Assembly (NCBI RefSeq): GCF_002287505.1
Contig: NZ_CP019688.1
Coordinates: 2,220,674 to 2,284,673, forward strand
From: Corynebacterium glaucum
Lineage (GTDB): Bacteria; Actinomycetota; Actinomycetes; Mycobacteriales; Mycobacteriaceae
Direction: 5' to 3'
Length of the DNA stretch: 64,000 bases
Under the pieces are notes generated by a model. It saw only the letters and a program-made list of their open reading frames with translations, searched no databases and had not been told where the DNA came from. This document shows positions 34,749 through 43,460 of this stretch, in pieces; the first letter of the stretch is position 1; the number at the start of each line of letters is the position of its first letter. A program made the position numbers and the translations under genes.

Positions 34749-37448
34749 CTACGCGATGAAGCGCTCCACTCCCCCAGTCAGCTCCGTTGCCCCTGACGGC
34801 ACAGACTTGATCTGCTGACGCTCGCCCGGTTTCGCTGGCTGCTGAACCGGCTTACCCGGGGCAGGTTGGCTCTGTCCAGGCTGACCAGGTTGCACCGGCT
34901 GGCCCGGCTGGCCCGGAGTGGTCTGGACCGGAGCAGGCTGGCCAGGTACGGGTTGACCAGGCTGTACCGGCTGGCCCGGCTGGCCCGGAGTGGTCTGGAC
35001 CGGAGCAGGCTGGCCAGGTACGGGTTGACCAGGCTGTACCGGCTGGCCCGGAGCTGGCTGCACTTCTTCCGGATGCTGCGGTGCAGGCTCGACCGGAGCA
35101 GGCGGGTTGGACGACCCCTTTTGTGCAAGTAGCCACAACACTGCTGGGACGACCGGGATTAACGGGATGAGCAGCAGCCAGGGGCTGACGCTCGAACCGT
35201 CAGTATCGCCACCCGGTGCAGGCTGACCAGGAATTCCTGTCGGCAGCGCGGGCGCGTCAGTCGTGGAAGGAGCACCCGGTTTTCCACCAGAGCCGTTGGT
35301 ATCGGCTGCGCTGGTGGCCGTGGTCGTTGCCCCGCCGGTCGGTGGAACCGGAGACACCGGTTGACCCGTCCCATTTCCATCATCCGGAAGCTCTTCAGGC
35401 GTGGTGGCACGCGGGGATGTTTCGTCGGTCGGCTCAGCTTCGCTGGTCGGCTCGGTCGGCTCAGCTTCGCTGGTCGGCTCGGTCGGCTCGGTCGGCTCAG
35501 CTTCGCTGGTCGGCTCGGTCGGCTCGGTCGGCTCAGCTTCGCTGGTCGGGGTCGGTTCCGTCTCGCTGGTCGGCTCGGTCGGCTCGGTCGGCTCGGTCGG
35601 CTCAGCTTCGCTGGTCGGGGTCGGTTCCGTCTCGCTGGTCGGCTCGGTCGGCTCAGCTTCGCTGGTCGGCCCGGTCGGCTCGGTCGGCTCGGTCGGTTCC
35701 GTCTCGTTGGTTGGTTCCGCTTCGCTGGTCGGCTCGGTCGGCTCAGCTTCGCTGGTCGGCTCGGTCTCGCTGGTCGGCTCGGTCTCGCTGGTCGGCTCAG
35801 CCTCGCTGGTCGGCTCAGTCGGCTCAGTCGGCTCAGTCGGCTCGGTCGGCTCGGTCGGCTCAGCTTCGCTGGTCGGTTCCGTCTCGCTGGTCGGCTCGGT
35901 CGGCTCAGTCTCGCTGGTCGGTTCCGTCTCGCTGGTCGGCTCCGGACAGTTCAAAACCTTGTTAGTTAGAGTTAGAGCAATGTTTTCTACGCCGTCGCCG
36001 CCAACCATGACAGCGTTACCTTCGGGTATTTCGCCTTCTGCGGTGCTCCAGCTAGGTACACCGAACTGAAAACCTTCGATCTTTGGTTCAATCTCTTCAA
36101 CGGTGATCTTTGTATTTGCTGGCAGCGATTCGTATCCCTTCACCGCCACGTCAGAACGGACCTGCTGTTGGTAGACGAAAACACCGTCGGCAGGTTGCCC
36201 CCCGGTAGCCTCTGCGGTCTTGAGAAAACTGAAATTGGGATTTGCGGAGTCCCTTACATCGAGGGCAATTTGAACCGTAAATGCCTGAGAGCTCAGCCTA
36301 TCCACACATTCCGCATCACCTTCGAGAACCTTGCTAATCTCAAAGGCCCCCTGTTTAACGCCTTGACTATTGGCGGCAGAGGCCGAGTCGTAGGTGTGAT
36401 TTTCAAGGTTGCGATCCGTGGCAACATCAGTTTGCACATTGCCTGCACTGTCGGAAATCCGCGCTTGCGCTCCGTTATTAAATCCCTCAGCATCGCTCGG
36501 GTAACCATCACCGTTGTATTCGGTCTTGTAGCTCACCTTAAGATCCCAACCTGGCTTCCAACCACCAGCGGGAGGAGTGACCGTCGCTGTGAAGCCGCGC
36601 TCATCATCAGCCAAAGTCACGTCCGCATTTGGCCAAACCTCAGTCGAAAGATCGGGGTTTTGCTGGTAGACGTACGCAACGAAGGCCCCGTTTGGTTTTA
36701 CGTAATCGTGGTTGGCGGAAGTGAGTTTGTCTGTGATCACGACTTCATTGGCGGGGTTGTCGTTATCCACGAAGCTTTCCGAGGGCAGAATGATGGTCCA
36801 GTCAATGCTCCTCGGATTCTCGTTGTACTCGATGTTCCCGTACTTCGAGAAAATGTTTTCTTTTCCGGCGGGTAGAACGTACTTAGCGACGGAGCCACCG
36901 GGAATTGCCAGCGATAACGGGCTGGTCCCCGGCTCCGTTTCAAACTCCCAATCCGGACCTGGCGCTTCTTTCAGCCCTACATTCAGAGAGATGGAACCGG
37001 AAACGGCATCCAGTCGCGATAGGGAGTCGTTGAAACGACAATTCAGCGTTTGAGTGTCGGCATCAACCCTGCACTCGCCAGCCTTATTGCCACCAACACT
37101 AAACGGGATCGGATCATTGCTACCCGGAAGGGCAATCTCATTCGGGAAAGCGATTGTCATCGTTTGCCCATCTTGGATCGACCCTTGAGCAGTCCACGGA
37201 AAGGTCAATTTGACGCGATCATTGCCAGTCAACTGAGTCCCTTCCGCAATGGGACTTCCGCCCGTCGTAGACACGGACGGCTGACCAAACTGGACAGGCG
37301 CAGCATTTTGCGCTCCCGCCGTCGGAAGTTGGCGAGCGCCGCCTACGCAAGCCGCAAGAACAGCGACCACGGTCAGGATAACGAGAAGAGCTTTCCGCCC
37401 TGAAGGCACGTGCGTATTCCTGGGAAGAGAATCCATTCGAAGAACCAT
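34749..37448 (-). CDS. Adhesin-like surface protein C (DUF5979-type, conserved C-terminal tail)
   Basis: An 899-residue paralogue of A and B; an alternative ATG lies four codons downstream (MDSLPRNTH). The signal/anchor helix RKALLVILTVVAVLAACVGG is followed by LPTAGAQ. The beta-rich head spans about 40-360 and a DUF5979-like module about 363-499 (NIALTLTNKVLNC). The stalk is built of TSEAEPTEP and TSETEP units (about 500-678), then a Gly/Ala/Thr linker. The helix SPWLLLIPLIPVVPAVLWLL is at about 752-777, followed by a Gln/Pro/Val spacer with a perfect 72-base duplication and the tail KSVPSGATELTGGVERFIA. No LPXTG. Base composition of the head region is lower in GC than the surroundings. Confidence 0.82.
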   Translation of the reverse strand: MVLRMDSLPRNTHVPSGRKALLVILTVVAVLAACVGGARQLPTAGAQNAAPVQFGQPSVSTTGGSPIAEGTQLTGNDRVKLTFPWTAQGSIQDGQTMTIAFPNEIALPGSNDPIPFSVGGNKAGECRVDADTQTLNCRFNDSLSRLDAVSGSISLNVGLKEAPGPDWEFETEPGTSPLSLAIPGGSVAKYVLPAGKENIFSKYGNIEYNENPRSIDWTIILPSESFVDNDNPANEVVITDKLTSANHDYVKPNGAFVAYVYQQNPDLSTEVWPNADVTLADDERGFTATVTPPAGGWKPGWDLKVSYKTEYNGDGYPSDAEGFNNGAQARISDSAGNVQTDVATDRNLENHTYDSASAANSQGVKQGAFEISKVLEGDAECVDRLSSQAFTVQIALDVRDSANPNFSFLKTAEATGGQPADGVFVYQQQVRSDVAVKGYESLPANTKITVEEIEPKIEGFQFGVPSWSTAEGEIPEGNAVMVGGDGVENIALTLTNKVLNCPEPTSETEPTSETEPTEPTSETEPTSEAEPTEPTEPTEPTEPTEPTSEAEPTSETEPTSETEPTSEAEPTEPTSEAEPTNETEPTEPTEPTGPTSEAEPTEPTSETEPTPTSEAEPTEPTEPTEPTSETEPTPTSEAEPTEPTEPTSEAEPTEPTEPTSEAEPTEPTSEAEPTDETSPRATTPEELPDDGNGTGQPVSPVPPTGGATTTATSAADTNGSGGKPGAPSTTDAPALPTGIPGQPAPGGDTDGSSVSPWLLLIPLIPVVPAVLWLLAQKGSSNPPAPVEPAPQHPEEVQPAPGQPVQPGQPVPGQPAPVQTTPGQPGQPVQPGQPVPGQPAPVQTTPGQPGQPVQPGQPGQSQPAPGKPVQQPAKPGERQQIKSVPSGATELTGGVERFIA
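34899..35042. repeat. Perfect 72-bp tandem duplication in adhesin C spacer
   Basis: Two copies of 72 bases (34899-34970 and 34971-35042) are identical. Each encodes 24 residues of the GQPVQPGQPVPGQPAPVQTT type. Identity at silent positions means the duplication is recent or maintained by conversion. Confidence 0.9.
35415..35945. repeat. TSEAEPTEP stalk repeats in adhesin C
   Basis: About 530 bases of units like GGCTCGGTC and GGCTCAGCTTCGCTGGTC encode TEP and TSEAEP on the minus strand. Units are 9 and 18 bases, nearly identical, and suited to slippage or recombination without frameshift. Confidence 0.92.
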
Positions 37449-37651
37449 TTTCTGCTGGTTGGGAAACGGGGTTGCGGAACCCCAAGATGACCAAGAAGTT
37501 ATGGAATCAACTTACAGGGATCCTGGCAGAAATGGAACTGGGAGAAGCGTGAGCGTGGACGTTACGGCTCAAATGTCATTCAAATAGAGCTTTGGTCTAA
37601 AACTATGTGGCCAATTTGGGTCACCACAAGAAGTGGACTTCGCCTGTTTAA

Positions 37652-38941
37652 CTAACGCGTCATAACGTCGTGACGCACGATCGTTTGATCACGCCCTGGG
37701 CCAACGCCGATGTAGGAGATCGGTGCGCCGGAGAGTTCCTCCAAGCGGAGGACGTAGTCCTTGGCCTTCTGCGGCAACTCGTTGAAGTCAGTGCAGCCGG
37801 TGATGTCTTCGTCCCACGCGGGCATCGTTTCGAAGATCGGCTCTGCGTGATGGAACTGGGATTGGGTCAGGGGCATCTCATCAAAACGCTCGCCGTCCAC
37901 GTCGTACGCAACACAGATCGGGATCTCGCCGATGCCGGTCAGCACGTCCAGCTTGGTCAGAAACAGGTCGGTGAACCCGTTCACACGCGATGCATAGCGC
38001 GCGATCACCGAGTCGTACCACCCGGTGCGACGCTTGCGGCCAGTGTTCACACCAACCTCACCGCCGACCTCCTGGAGGTACTCGCCCCACTTGTCGAACA
38101 GCTCCGTCGGGAACGGGCCTGCGCCGACGCGGGTGGTGTACGCCTTCACGATGCCCAGCACCGCGGTGATCCTCGTCGGACCGACGCCCGCCCCGACACA
38201 GGCACCACCAGCGGTCGGATTCGAGGAGGTGACGAACGGATACGTCCCGTGGTCGACGTCGAGCATGGTCGCCTGGCCGCCCTCCATGAGCACGTGCTTG
38301 CCATCGTCGAGCGCCTGGTTCAGTACATACTCGGCATCCATGACCATCGGCTTGAGTCGATCGGCGTAGCTGAGAAAGTATTCCATTGTCTCGTCCACGG
38401 AGATCGCGCGGCGGTTGTACATCTTCACCAGCATCTGGTTTTTCACATCGAGCGCGGACTCAATTTTCTGGCGCAGGATGGATTCGTCGAAGATGTCCTG
38501 CACTCGGAGCCCCACGCGCGCAACCTTGTCAGCATAAGTCGGACCGATGCCGCGGCCGGTGGTACCAATCGCGCGTTTGCCCAAGAAGCGCTCCTGAACC
38601 CGGTCGAGGTTTTGGTGATACGGCGCGACCATGTGCGCGTTGCCGGAGATCCGCAGACGAGAAGCGTTGGCACCGCGGGCCTCGAGGCCGTCGATTTCCT
38701 CAAAAAGCGCCTCGAGGTTGACCACCACGCCGTTGCCCAGGATTGGAGTCGCATTCTCAGAAAGCACGCCGGCAGGAAGGAGCTTCAGCTCGTACTTCTC
38801 ACCGCCCACCACCACAGTGTGGCCCGCGTTGTTGCCGCCGTTGGGCTTCACCACGTAATCGACCCTGCCGCCGAGGATGTCGGTGGCCTTGCCCTTCCCC
38901 TCGTCGCCCCACTGGGCACCGACGATCACGATGGCGGACAT
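37652..38941 (-). CDS. purA: Adenylosuccinate synthetase
   Basis: A 429-residue enzyme that joins IMP and aspartate using GTP in AMP synthesis. N-terminal [18 protein letters not shown] is the GTP-binding loop, and [25 protein letters not shown] and the C-terminal [10 protein letters not shown] are as expected. The length is normal. It is divergent from the conserved hypothetical gene at 38995, with a 53-base spacer that includes the palindromic CTTATATAAG. Confidence 0.97.
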   Translation of the reverse strand: MSAIVIVGAQWGDEGKGKATDILGGRVDYVVKPNGGNNAGHTVVVGGEKYELKLLPAGVLSENATPILGNGVVVNLEALFEEIDGLEARGANASRLRISGNAHMVAPYHQNLDRVQERFLGKRAIGTTGRGIGPTYADKVARVGLRVQDIFDESILRQKIESALDVKNQMLVKMYNRRAISVDETMEYFLSYADRLKPMVMDAEYVLNQALDDGKHVLMEGGQATMLDVDHGTYPFVTSSNPTAGGACVGAGVGPTRITAVLGIVKAYTTRVGAGPFPTELFDKWGEYLQEVGGEVGVNTGRKRRTGWYDSVIARYASRVNGFTDLFLTKLDVLTGIGEIPICVAYDVDGERFDEMPLTQSQFHHAEPIFETMPAWDEDITGCTDFNELPQKAKDYVLRLEELSGAPISYIGVGPGRDQTIVRHDVMTR

Positions 38942-38994
38942 TTCATTGCTCCTTATATAAGGGACTGAACCGCGCTTATTGTAGCGTGCGGCTT

Positions 38995-39900
38995 ATGCGT
39001 CTGATTCATTGTGCGTGCGCCACCGACGTGAGCATCCCCGGCACTGAGCGAGTGGAGCTGCCACAAGTTCCGACGCGCAAGGATTTGCGGTTTCTCGATT
39101 CGGTTGCCAAAGAGTGCATGCTTAGCGACGACACGCCGTCCCTCGCCGACATCCAATCCCGCCCAGATGTCGCCTACCTTGGTGAGCCGCAGTTTGCCGC
39201 GCAGCAACCGGACGAACGCCTCCGCATCATCGTCTCGGGGACGGACGCCGCCCTAAGCGCAGTGCTCACCCGCATGATGCGCGCTGATTACATGTGGGTG
39301 GAGGTGGCCTACATCCCAGCTGACCACAACTCCCCCGCCGCGGTTTGTTGGGGCGTGCCCGCCGAGAACCCAGCCGCTTTTGCCGTTGAGGCGCCGGTAA
39401 TGCCGGCCGCGTGTGTGCGCACTGATTCCGGTGAGACGGTCGCTGGTTCGGCAGAGATATTTCACGGGGACGGCAGAGACGAATTCGTCGGTGAAATCGT
39501 TGTGGATTCGGAAACGTTGGTGTTCCGAGACGGGGCCAAAGAGTCAGCACGCTTCTTTGGCCAGTTCGGTGCGCGACTTGTGCCCACCATGACCGCTCCC
39601 GGCCTCGCTTGCACCCCACTAGTCACTCCGCTTGACGGGCCTCTCGTAGGTTCTCATCCATCTCACTCTCCAAAGCAGCTCGAGTGGTTCAGCTCCACAC
39701 CCGGCCTGGCATGGCTCGCACGAGGCAAGCAGGTACCCGCAGGTCAGACCGATGGCTCGAGGGTGCTTACGGGGCGGGCGGTTCAGACGGGCGGGGAGAA
39801 CATCACGGTGGTTGTGGACGGCGTTCGGAAGCCGCGGCAGGTGAACCGCGCAACCTTTTATCGCCACCTGCGCGACATCCAGAGCGTCCGAATCCCGTGA
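38995..39900 (+). CDS. Conserved hypothetical protein divergent from purA
   Basis: A 301-residue soluble protein starting MRLIHCACATDVSIPGTERV. I do not recognise a named domain. It has no signal peptide or membrane helix. A segment of beta-rich sequence (ESARFFGQFGARLVPTMTAPG) is followed by a basic C-terminus (VVVDGVRKPRQVNRATFYRH). The position beside purA resembles the M. tuberculosis purA/Rv0358 arrangement. The start was chosen because longer forms overlap purA. Confidence 0.7.
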   Translation: MRLIHCACATDVSIPGTERVELPQVPTRKDLRFLDSVAKECMLSDDTPSLADIQSRPDVAYLGEPQFAAQQPDERLRIIVSGTDAALSAVLTRMMRADYMWVEVAYIPADHNSPAAVCWGVPAENPAAFAVEAPVMPAACVRTDSGETVAGSAEIFHGDGRDEFVGEIVVDSETLVFRDGAKESARFFGQFGARLVPTMTAPGLACTPLVTPLDGPLVGSHPSHSPKQLEWFSSTPGLAWLARGKQVPAGQTDGSRVLTGRAVQTGGENITVVVDGVRKPRQVNRATFYRHLRDIQSVRIP

Positions 39901-39910
39901 TTTTCCCTAC

Positions 39911-39926
39911 TGTGATAAAGATCACA
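39911..39926. promoter_or_regulatory. GlxR (CRP-family) binding site
   Basis: TGTGATAAAGATCACA is a perfect TGTGA-N6-TCACA palindrome, the consensus of the corynebacterial cAMP-dependent regulator GlxR. It lies just after the stop codon of the 38995 gene and 285 bases before the PRC-barrel gene. Confidence 0.75.
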
Positions 39927-40002
39927 TGCACGCTTTTTCAGTCAATCTTTGGCGTCCCGTTACCGATTCGCAATGGAATGGGGAGGTTCGGGGGCACGGA
40001 GG

Positions 40003-40013
40003 CGTCGATAAGC
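40003..40013 (-). repeat. Intergenic copy of the 11-mer GCTTATCGACG
   Basis: This is one of two copies clearly outside coding sequence. The other 14 exact copies lie in genes, in several frames and on both strands. Confidence 0.9.
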
Positions 40014-40210
40014 AAATGTGAACCTGCAGGTAGACCTAGCCTTGATTGCCGTACCTGAAGTTTCGATTTCTGTCGGTCGAACTTTTGTTTGATTCAGCTA
40101 GGCCCGGCGGTTGGTTGCAGAACGTGGCTAGGTTGGGACTCGTTCCCGAGAGGGAAGCCGCCCGGAAGTTTCGGGCGGACTTTCAATTACTCACTTACTT
40201 AGGAGAAATC

Positions 40211-41095
40211 ATGGCTGACTACAACCGCATTGAGGATCTGGCTAACGCAACCGCATACGACGTTGACGGCGACAAGGTTGGTGGCGTGAAGGACGTTTAC
40301 GTCAACGACACCACCGGCCAGCCGGACTTCGTTTCTGTGAACCACGGCCTGTTCGGCGGCGGCGACTCCATCGTTCCGCTGCGTGGCCACACCCTGCGTG
40401 ACGGCGAGCTGCACCTCGCATTCCCGAAGGAGCGTATCGAGGACGCTCCGGATCTGGACGAGAACGGCCACCTCACCACCGAGGATCAGGAGGCGTTCTA
40501 CCGCCACTACGGCCTGACCGACACCCAGGATGTCACCACCTACGAGACCGGTGCTGGCTACGGCGCTGCAGCAGGTGCAGGCGCTGGCGCTGGCTACGCT
40601 GCTGGCGAGTACGCTGACCGCGACCGTGCAGAGTTCGCTGACCGTGACCGCGCTGAGTTCGCAGACCGCGACCAGGCTGCCGCTCGAACCAACGAGAACG
40701 GTGAGATCATCCGCTCCGAGGAGCAGCTCAACGTCTCCACCGACCGCGTTGAGTCCGGCCAGGTTCGCCTGCGCAAGTACGTTGTCAACGAGACCGAGAC
40801 CGTTGAGGTTCCGGTTGAGCGCGAAGAGGTTCGCGTTGTGCGCGAGCCGATCACCGATGCAGACCGCGCGAACTACGACGGCAACATCGGCGAGCAGGAA
40901 GCATCCGTCACCCTCCACGAGGACCGCGTGAACGTGTCCAAGGACTCCGTGCCGGTTGAGAAGGTTTCCCTTGAGAAGGATACCGTTCAGGGCACCGAGC
41001 GTGTTTCCGAGGAGGTCCGCAAGGAGCGCTTCGAGACCGACGGCATCGTTGAGGGCCGCGAGCCGGGCCAGCCGGGTGACGCTGACCTGCGCTAG
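40211..41095 (+). CDS. PRC-barrel and DUF2382 domain protein
   Basis: A 294-residue protein starting MADYNRIEDLANATAYDVDG after an AGGAG site. The PRC-barrel domain occupies about 1-90. A Gly/Ala-rich hinge (GAAAGAGAGAGYAAG) and a short repeat AEFADRD follow. The C-terminal DUF2382 (YsnF/AvaK-like) has RVESGQVRLRKYVVNETETV and EEVRKERFETDG. Such proteins are common stress-induced cytoplasmic proteins of unknown mechanism. Codon use is strongly biased, which fits high expression. A GlxR site lies upstream and a terminator downstream. Confidence 0.88.
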   Translation: MADYNRIEDLANATAYDVDGDKVGGVKDVYVNDTTGQPDFVSVNHGLFGGGDSIVPLRGHTLRDGELHLAFPKERIEDAPDLDENGHLTTEDQEAFYRHYGLTDTQDVTTYETGAGYGAAAGAGAGAGYAAGEYADRDRAEFADRDRAEFADRDQAAARTNENGEIIRSEEQLNVSTDRVESGQVRLRKYVVNETETVEVPVEREEVRVVREPITDADRANYDGNIGEQEASVTLHEDRVNVSKDSVPVEKVSLEKDTVQGTERVSEEVRKERFETDGIVEGREPGQPGDADLR

Positions 41096-41155
41096 GCACA
41101 CTGAGGTAGCACTGAACTAACACAGTGCTAGCAAGGCGTTAGCCGAAAGCATTCA

Positions 41156-41186
41156 CCCCGATCGGGATTTCCCGGTCGGGGTTTTG
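41156..41186 (+). terminator. Terminator after the PRC-barrel gene
   Basis: CCCCGATCGGG pairs with CCCGGTCGGGG around ATTT, followed by TTTT. It lies about 60 bases after the stop. Confidence 0.9.
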
Positions 41187-41227
41187 CTATGCATGGGTGT
41201 CGCCCGCAACGCGAGTGCGGGACGAGG

Positions 41228-42058
41228 TTAGCGGCGCTTCGCCTGAAGCCGGCCGATACGGTTCGCTACTGCACGCACGATACGTTGCGGCGTTACGGAA
41301 CCCGTGATCTCCTTCGGTCCCGCGGCCTCTTCCGCCTGCCGCAGTGTGGTACGGAATTCCTCGCTCTCGGCGCCGAGCTTCTCCGTGACCATGACATCGC
41401 CGAAGCCGTAATTACGGTTCTGCTTGAAAATAGCCCGCAGGGAAGGCCGCAGCCGGTAGTACACCACCGAGTCCTCCGCGTAGTGGGGCTCATACCCAGC
41501 CAGGCCTGCCCGGATACTGAAGACAACGTCCTCACTCGCGGTGAACTCCTCATCGAAGCCGTTGGTGGCCTCAAAGACCTCGCGATGGAAACCAAAGCCA
41601 GCTCCCACCACGTACGGGAAGGCACCGTGCCACATCGGCAACCCGTGCTCTGTCGGTGAGTGGGGCAGCGTAGTCACAGTCGCGGCCGAGTTGTTGGCCA
41701 CGATGTCCATCTTGCACCCGACAAACTTGTGATCATCAAGATGCACACGCATCGCGTCCAGCCAGCCGGGCGCGACGATGTCGTCCGAATCGCAGAATAC
41801 GATGCGGTCAAATGTCGCGTTCTCCACTGCCCGGTTACGCGATCCGGGCAGCCCAAGGTTCTTCTCGTTCACTAGCAGGGTGATGCGCTCCGAACCATCC
41901 ACTTCCTCTACGGCACGCTGGACGCTACCGTCGGTCGAGGCATCGTCGATAAGCAACAGCTCATCGCCGTCCTGCAGCTGCCGCAGCACAGCTCGCAGTT
42001 GGTACACCAGCAGCGGACCAGGGTTGTAGGCGCAAATGCAGACCGAAACGTTATCCAT
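41228..42058 (-). CDS. Family 2 glycosyltransferase
   Basis: A 276-residue GT-A enzyme with the N-terminus MDNVSVCICAYNPGPLLVYQL; an ATG 8 codons upstream is possible. LLLIDDASTDGS and FDRIVFCDSDD (DxD-type nucleotide-sugar binding) are clear, and SEDVVFSIRAG supplies the ED of the catalytic site. There is no membrane helix. The acceptor is unknown; a role in cell-envelope or surface glycan assembly is likely. Confidence 0.88.
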   Translation of the reverse strand: MDNVSVCICAYNPGPLLVYQLRAVLRQLQDGDELLLIDDASTDGSVQRAVEEVDGSERITLLVNEKNLGLPGSRNRAVENATFDRIVFCDSDDIVAPGWLDAMRVHLDDHKFVGCKMDIVANNSAATVTTLPHSPTEHGLPMWHGAFPYVVGAGFGFHREVFEATNGFDEEFTASEDVVFSIRAGLAGYEPHYAEDSVVYYRLRPSLRAIFKQNRNYGFGDVMVTEKLGAESEEFRTTLRQAEEAAGPKEITGSVTPQRIVRAVANRIGRLQAKRR

Positions 42059-42107
42059 AAGCCGAACCTTAATGCAGCCCATTGGTGCCGACTAGTTGAG
42101 ATACCGG

Positions 42108-43409
42108 CTAGTCGAAGTCGAACGTCTCCGGCGGCACATTCGGCGTCGTCGACGTCGGCGCCAGCGCAGCCAACGCAGACTCGCGCGACATGCCGCACAC
42201 TTGCAGCATGTCCACGGTCATCGAACGGGTTTGCGCAAGAATCGCGTAAGCAGCAAGCACAGGCTTATCGGCCGCCCCTTCAACCGCACCTTCCACTACG
42301 TCCATGCCGGAATCCTGGGCGACGCTGCGCAGCTCCTGGACCAATCGCGGAATGACCTGGGCCTGCACTTTCTGCGAATTGACCTCGTAGAGCGCGGAGA
42401 GTTCGAGGGCGACGTTGGACAGGGCGTCGATAAGCTCGATCTGCTTTTCGCTGACGGTGTCACTGTCTTCGCAGATGACCAGGGCGCGGCGCGCGAGCAC
42501 GCGGGTGTTGCGCACGGCGTTGTCCACTGCCGGGATGACGGCGGACATGGAGCTGAGCTGACGTTTGCGGCCCCAGAGGAACGGCGACAGCGCGGCGGTT
42601 TCCTGGCCGGACTGCACGGCGGCGGACATGGAGTCGATGCGGGTTTGCGAGCCGCGGATGAGATCGAGCGCTTCGCGGATGGATTCGGGGTCAGTGGTGC
42701 TGAGGCCTTCGGCGACATCGTCAAGCACTGAGCTCATGAGGCTCATGACTTGGGCGATCTCGGAGCGCGCGGAGGTCATGGGCCCCTGCGGGATGATGGC
42801 GAGGGTGAGCAACGCGACGCTGCAGCCGACGAATGCGTCGACGGTGCGGTCGAGGCCGGTGACCTCGGCACCCGGCGGCATGATCGTGGCGATGAGGATG
42901 CAGCCGATGGCGACTTGGTTGTTCAGCAGCACCGATTTAGACAGGAAGGACGCTAAGACCAAGCTGCCGAAGACGATGAGCGCGATCTGCCAGGCGCCGT
43001 CGCCGAGGCGGTAGAAGATGACGTCGCCGACGAGGACGCCGAGGATGCAGCCAATCGCAATGTCTACTGCTTTGGTCACGCGGTCGCCGCTGGTGATGCC
43101 GATGACCAGGATCACCGCGATTGGCGCGAAGAACGGCCGTGGGTGGCCGAAGAGATCCTTGGAAATCCAGTACGCGAGGCCCGAGGCGAGGCTGGTTTGC
43201 AGGATGGGCAGCAACCGCTGGCGGACGCGCTTGAGACGCGCTTGCAGCGAGACGTCGACAGCTTTGAGGCGTTCGCGCGTGCTCATCCGCTGCGGGCGGC
43301 GCCGGCGATTCTTCTGGGCCTTGGGCGGGGTGTCCAGGGGATCAGGCGGGTTCAGCGGGCCGAGCGGGTTCTCCGGACTCGGCATTTGCGGTTTCGGGTG
43401 CTCAGGCAT
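42108..43409 (-). CDS. FUSC-family membrane protein
   Basis: A 433-residue protein. A Pro-rich and basic N-terminus (about 1-65) is followed by six helices between about 70 and 210 (FFAPIAVILVIGITSGDRV; IAIGCILGVLVGDVIF; AFVGCSVALLTLAII). A long helical cytoplasmic domain ends the protein. This matches FUSC/aromatic-acid-exporter-like proteins, which are proposed efflux components. The substrate is unknown. Confidence 0.8.
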   Translation of the reverse strand: MPEHPKPQMPSPENPLGPLNPPDPLDTPPKAQKNRRRRPQRMSTRERLKAVDVSLQARLKRVRQRLLPILQTSLASGLAYWISKDLFGHPRPFFAPIAVILVIGITSGDRVTKAVDIAIGCILGVLVGDVIFYRLGDGAWQIALIVFGSLVLASFLSKSVLLNNQVAIGCILIATIMPPGAEVTGLDRTVDAFVGCSVALLTLAIIPQGPMTSARSEIAQVMSLMSSVLDDVAEGLSTTDPESIREALDLIRGSQTRIDSMSAAVQSGQETAALSPFLWGRKRQLSSMSAVIPAVDNAVRNTRVLARRALVICEDSDTVSEKQIELIDALSNVALELSALYEVNSQKVQAQVIPRLVQELRSVAQDSGMDVVEGAVEGAADKPVLAAYAILAQTRSMTVDMLQVCGMSRESALAALAPTSTTPNVPPETFDFD

Positions 43410-43410
43410 G

Positions 43411-43446
43411 AGAAAAGCGCCGGCCTTGTCGGCGCCGGCGCTTTAC
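43411..43446 (-). terminator. Terminator after fba
   Basis: AAAGCGCCGGC pairs with GCCGGCGCTTT around CTTGTCG, between the fba stop and the start of the FUSC gene. It fits termination of fba on the minus strand. Confidence 0.9.
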
Positions 43447-43460
43447 AACTCTAGTCGGTT

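Larger units (their letters stand above)
39901..40210. other. Long 5' region upstream of the PRC-barrel gene
   Basis: A 310-base gap without a gene. It contains a GlxR-like site (39911-39926), the word GCTTATCGACG on the minus strand (40003-40013), a small hairpin CCGCCCG/CGGGCGG (40158-40178) and a strong TTAGGAG ribosome binding site before the ATG at 40211. The distance suggests a leader RNA. Confidence 0.7.

Noticed and set aside
35216..36069. Three overlapping plus-strand frames opposite adhesin C
   Set aside because: They are translations of the reverse of the TSEAEP repeats. All frames stay open there because of the repeat unit, so openness is not evidence.
26213..37448. LPXTG sorting signals in the adhesins
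   Set aside because: Sequences such as LPTTPKTPG and LPTGIPG occur in linkers but are not LPXTG, and no basic tail directly follows the helix. The conserved tail is longer and different.
37670..38968. 432-residue frame opposite purA
   Set aside because: It is an antisense shadow of a well-conserved gene, with no independent support.
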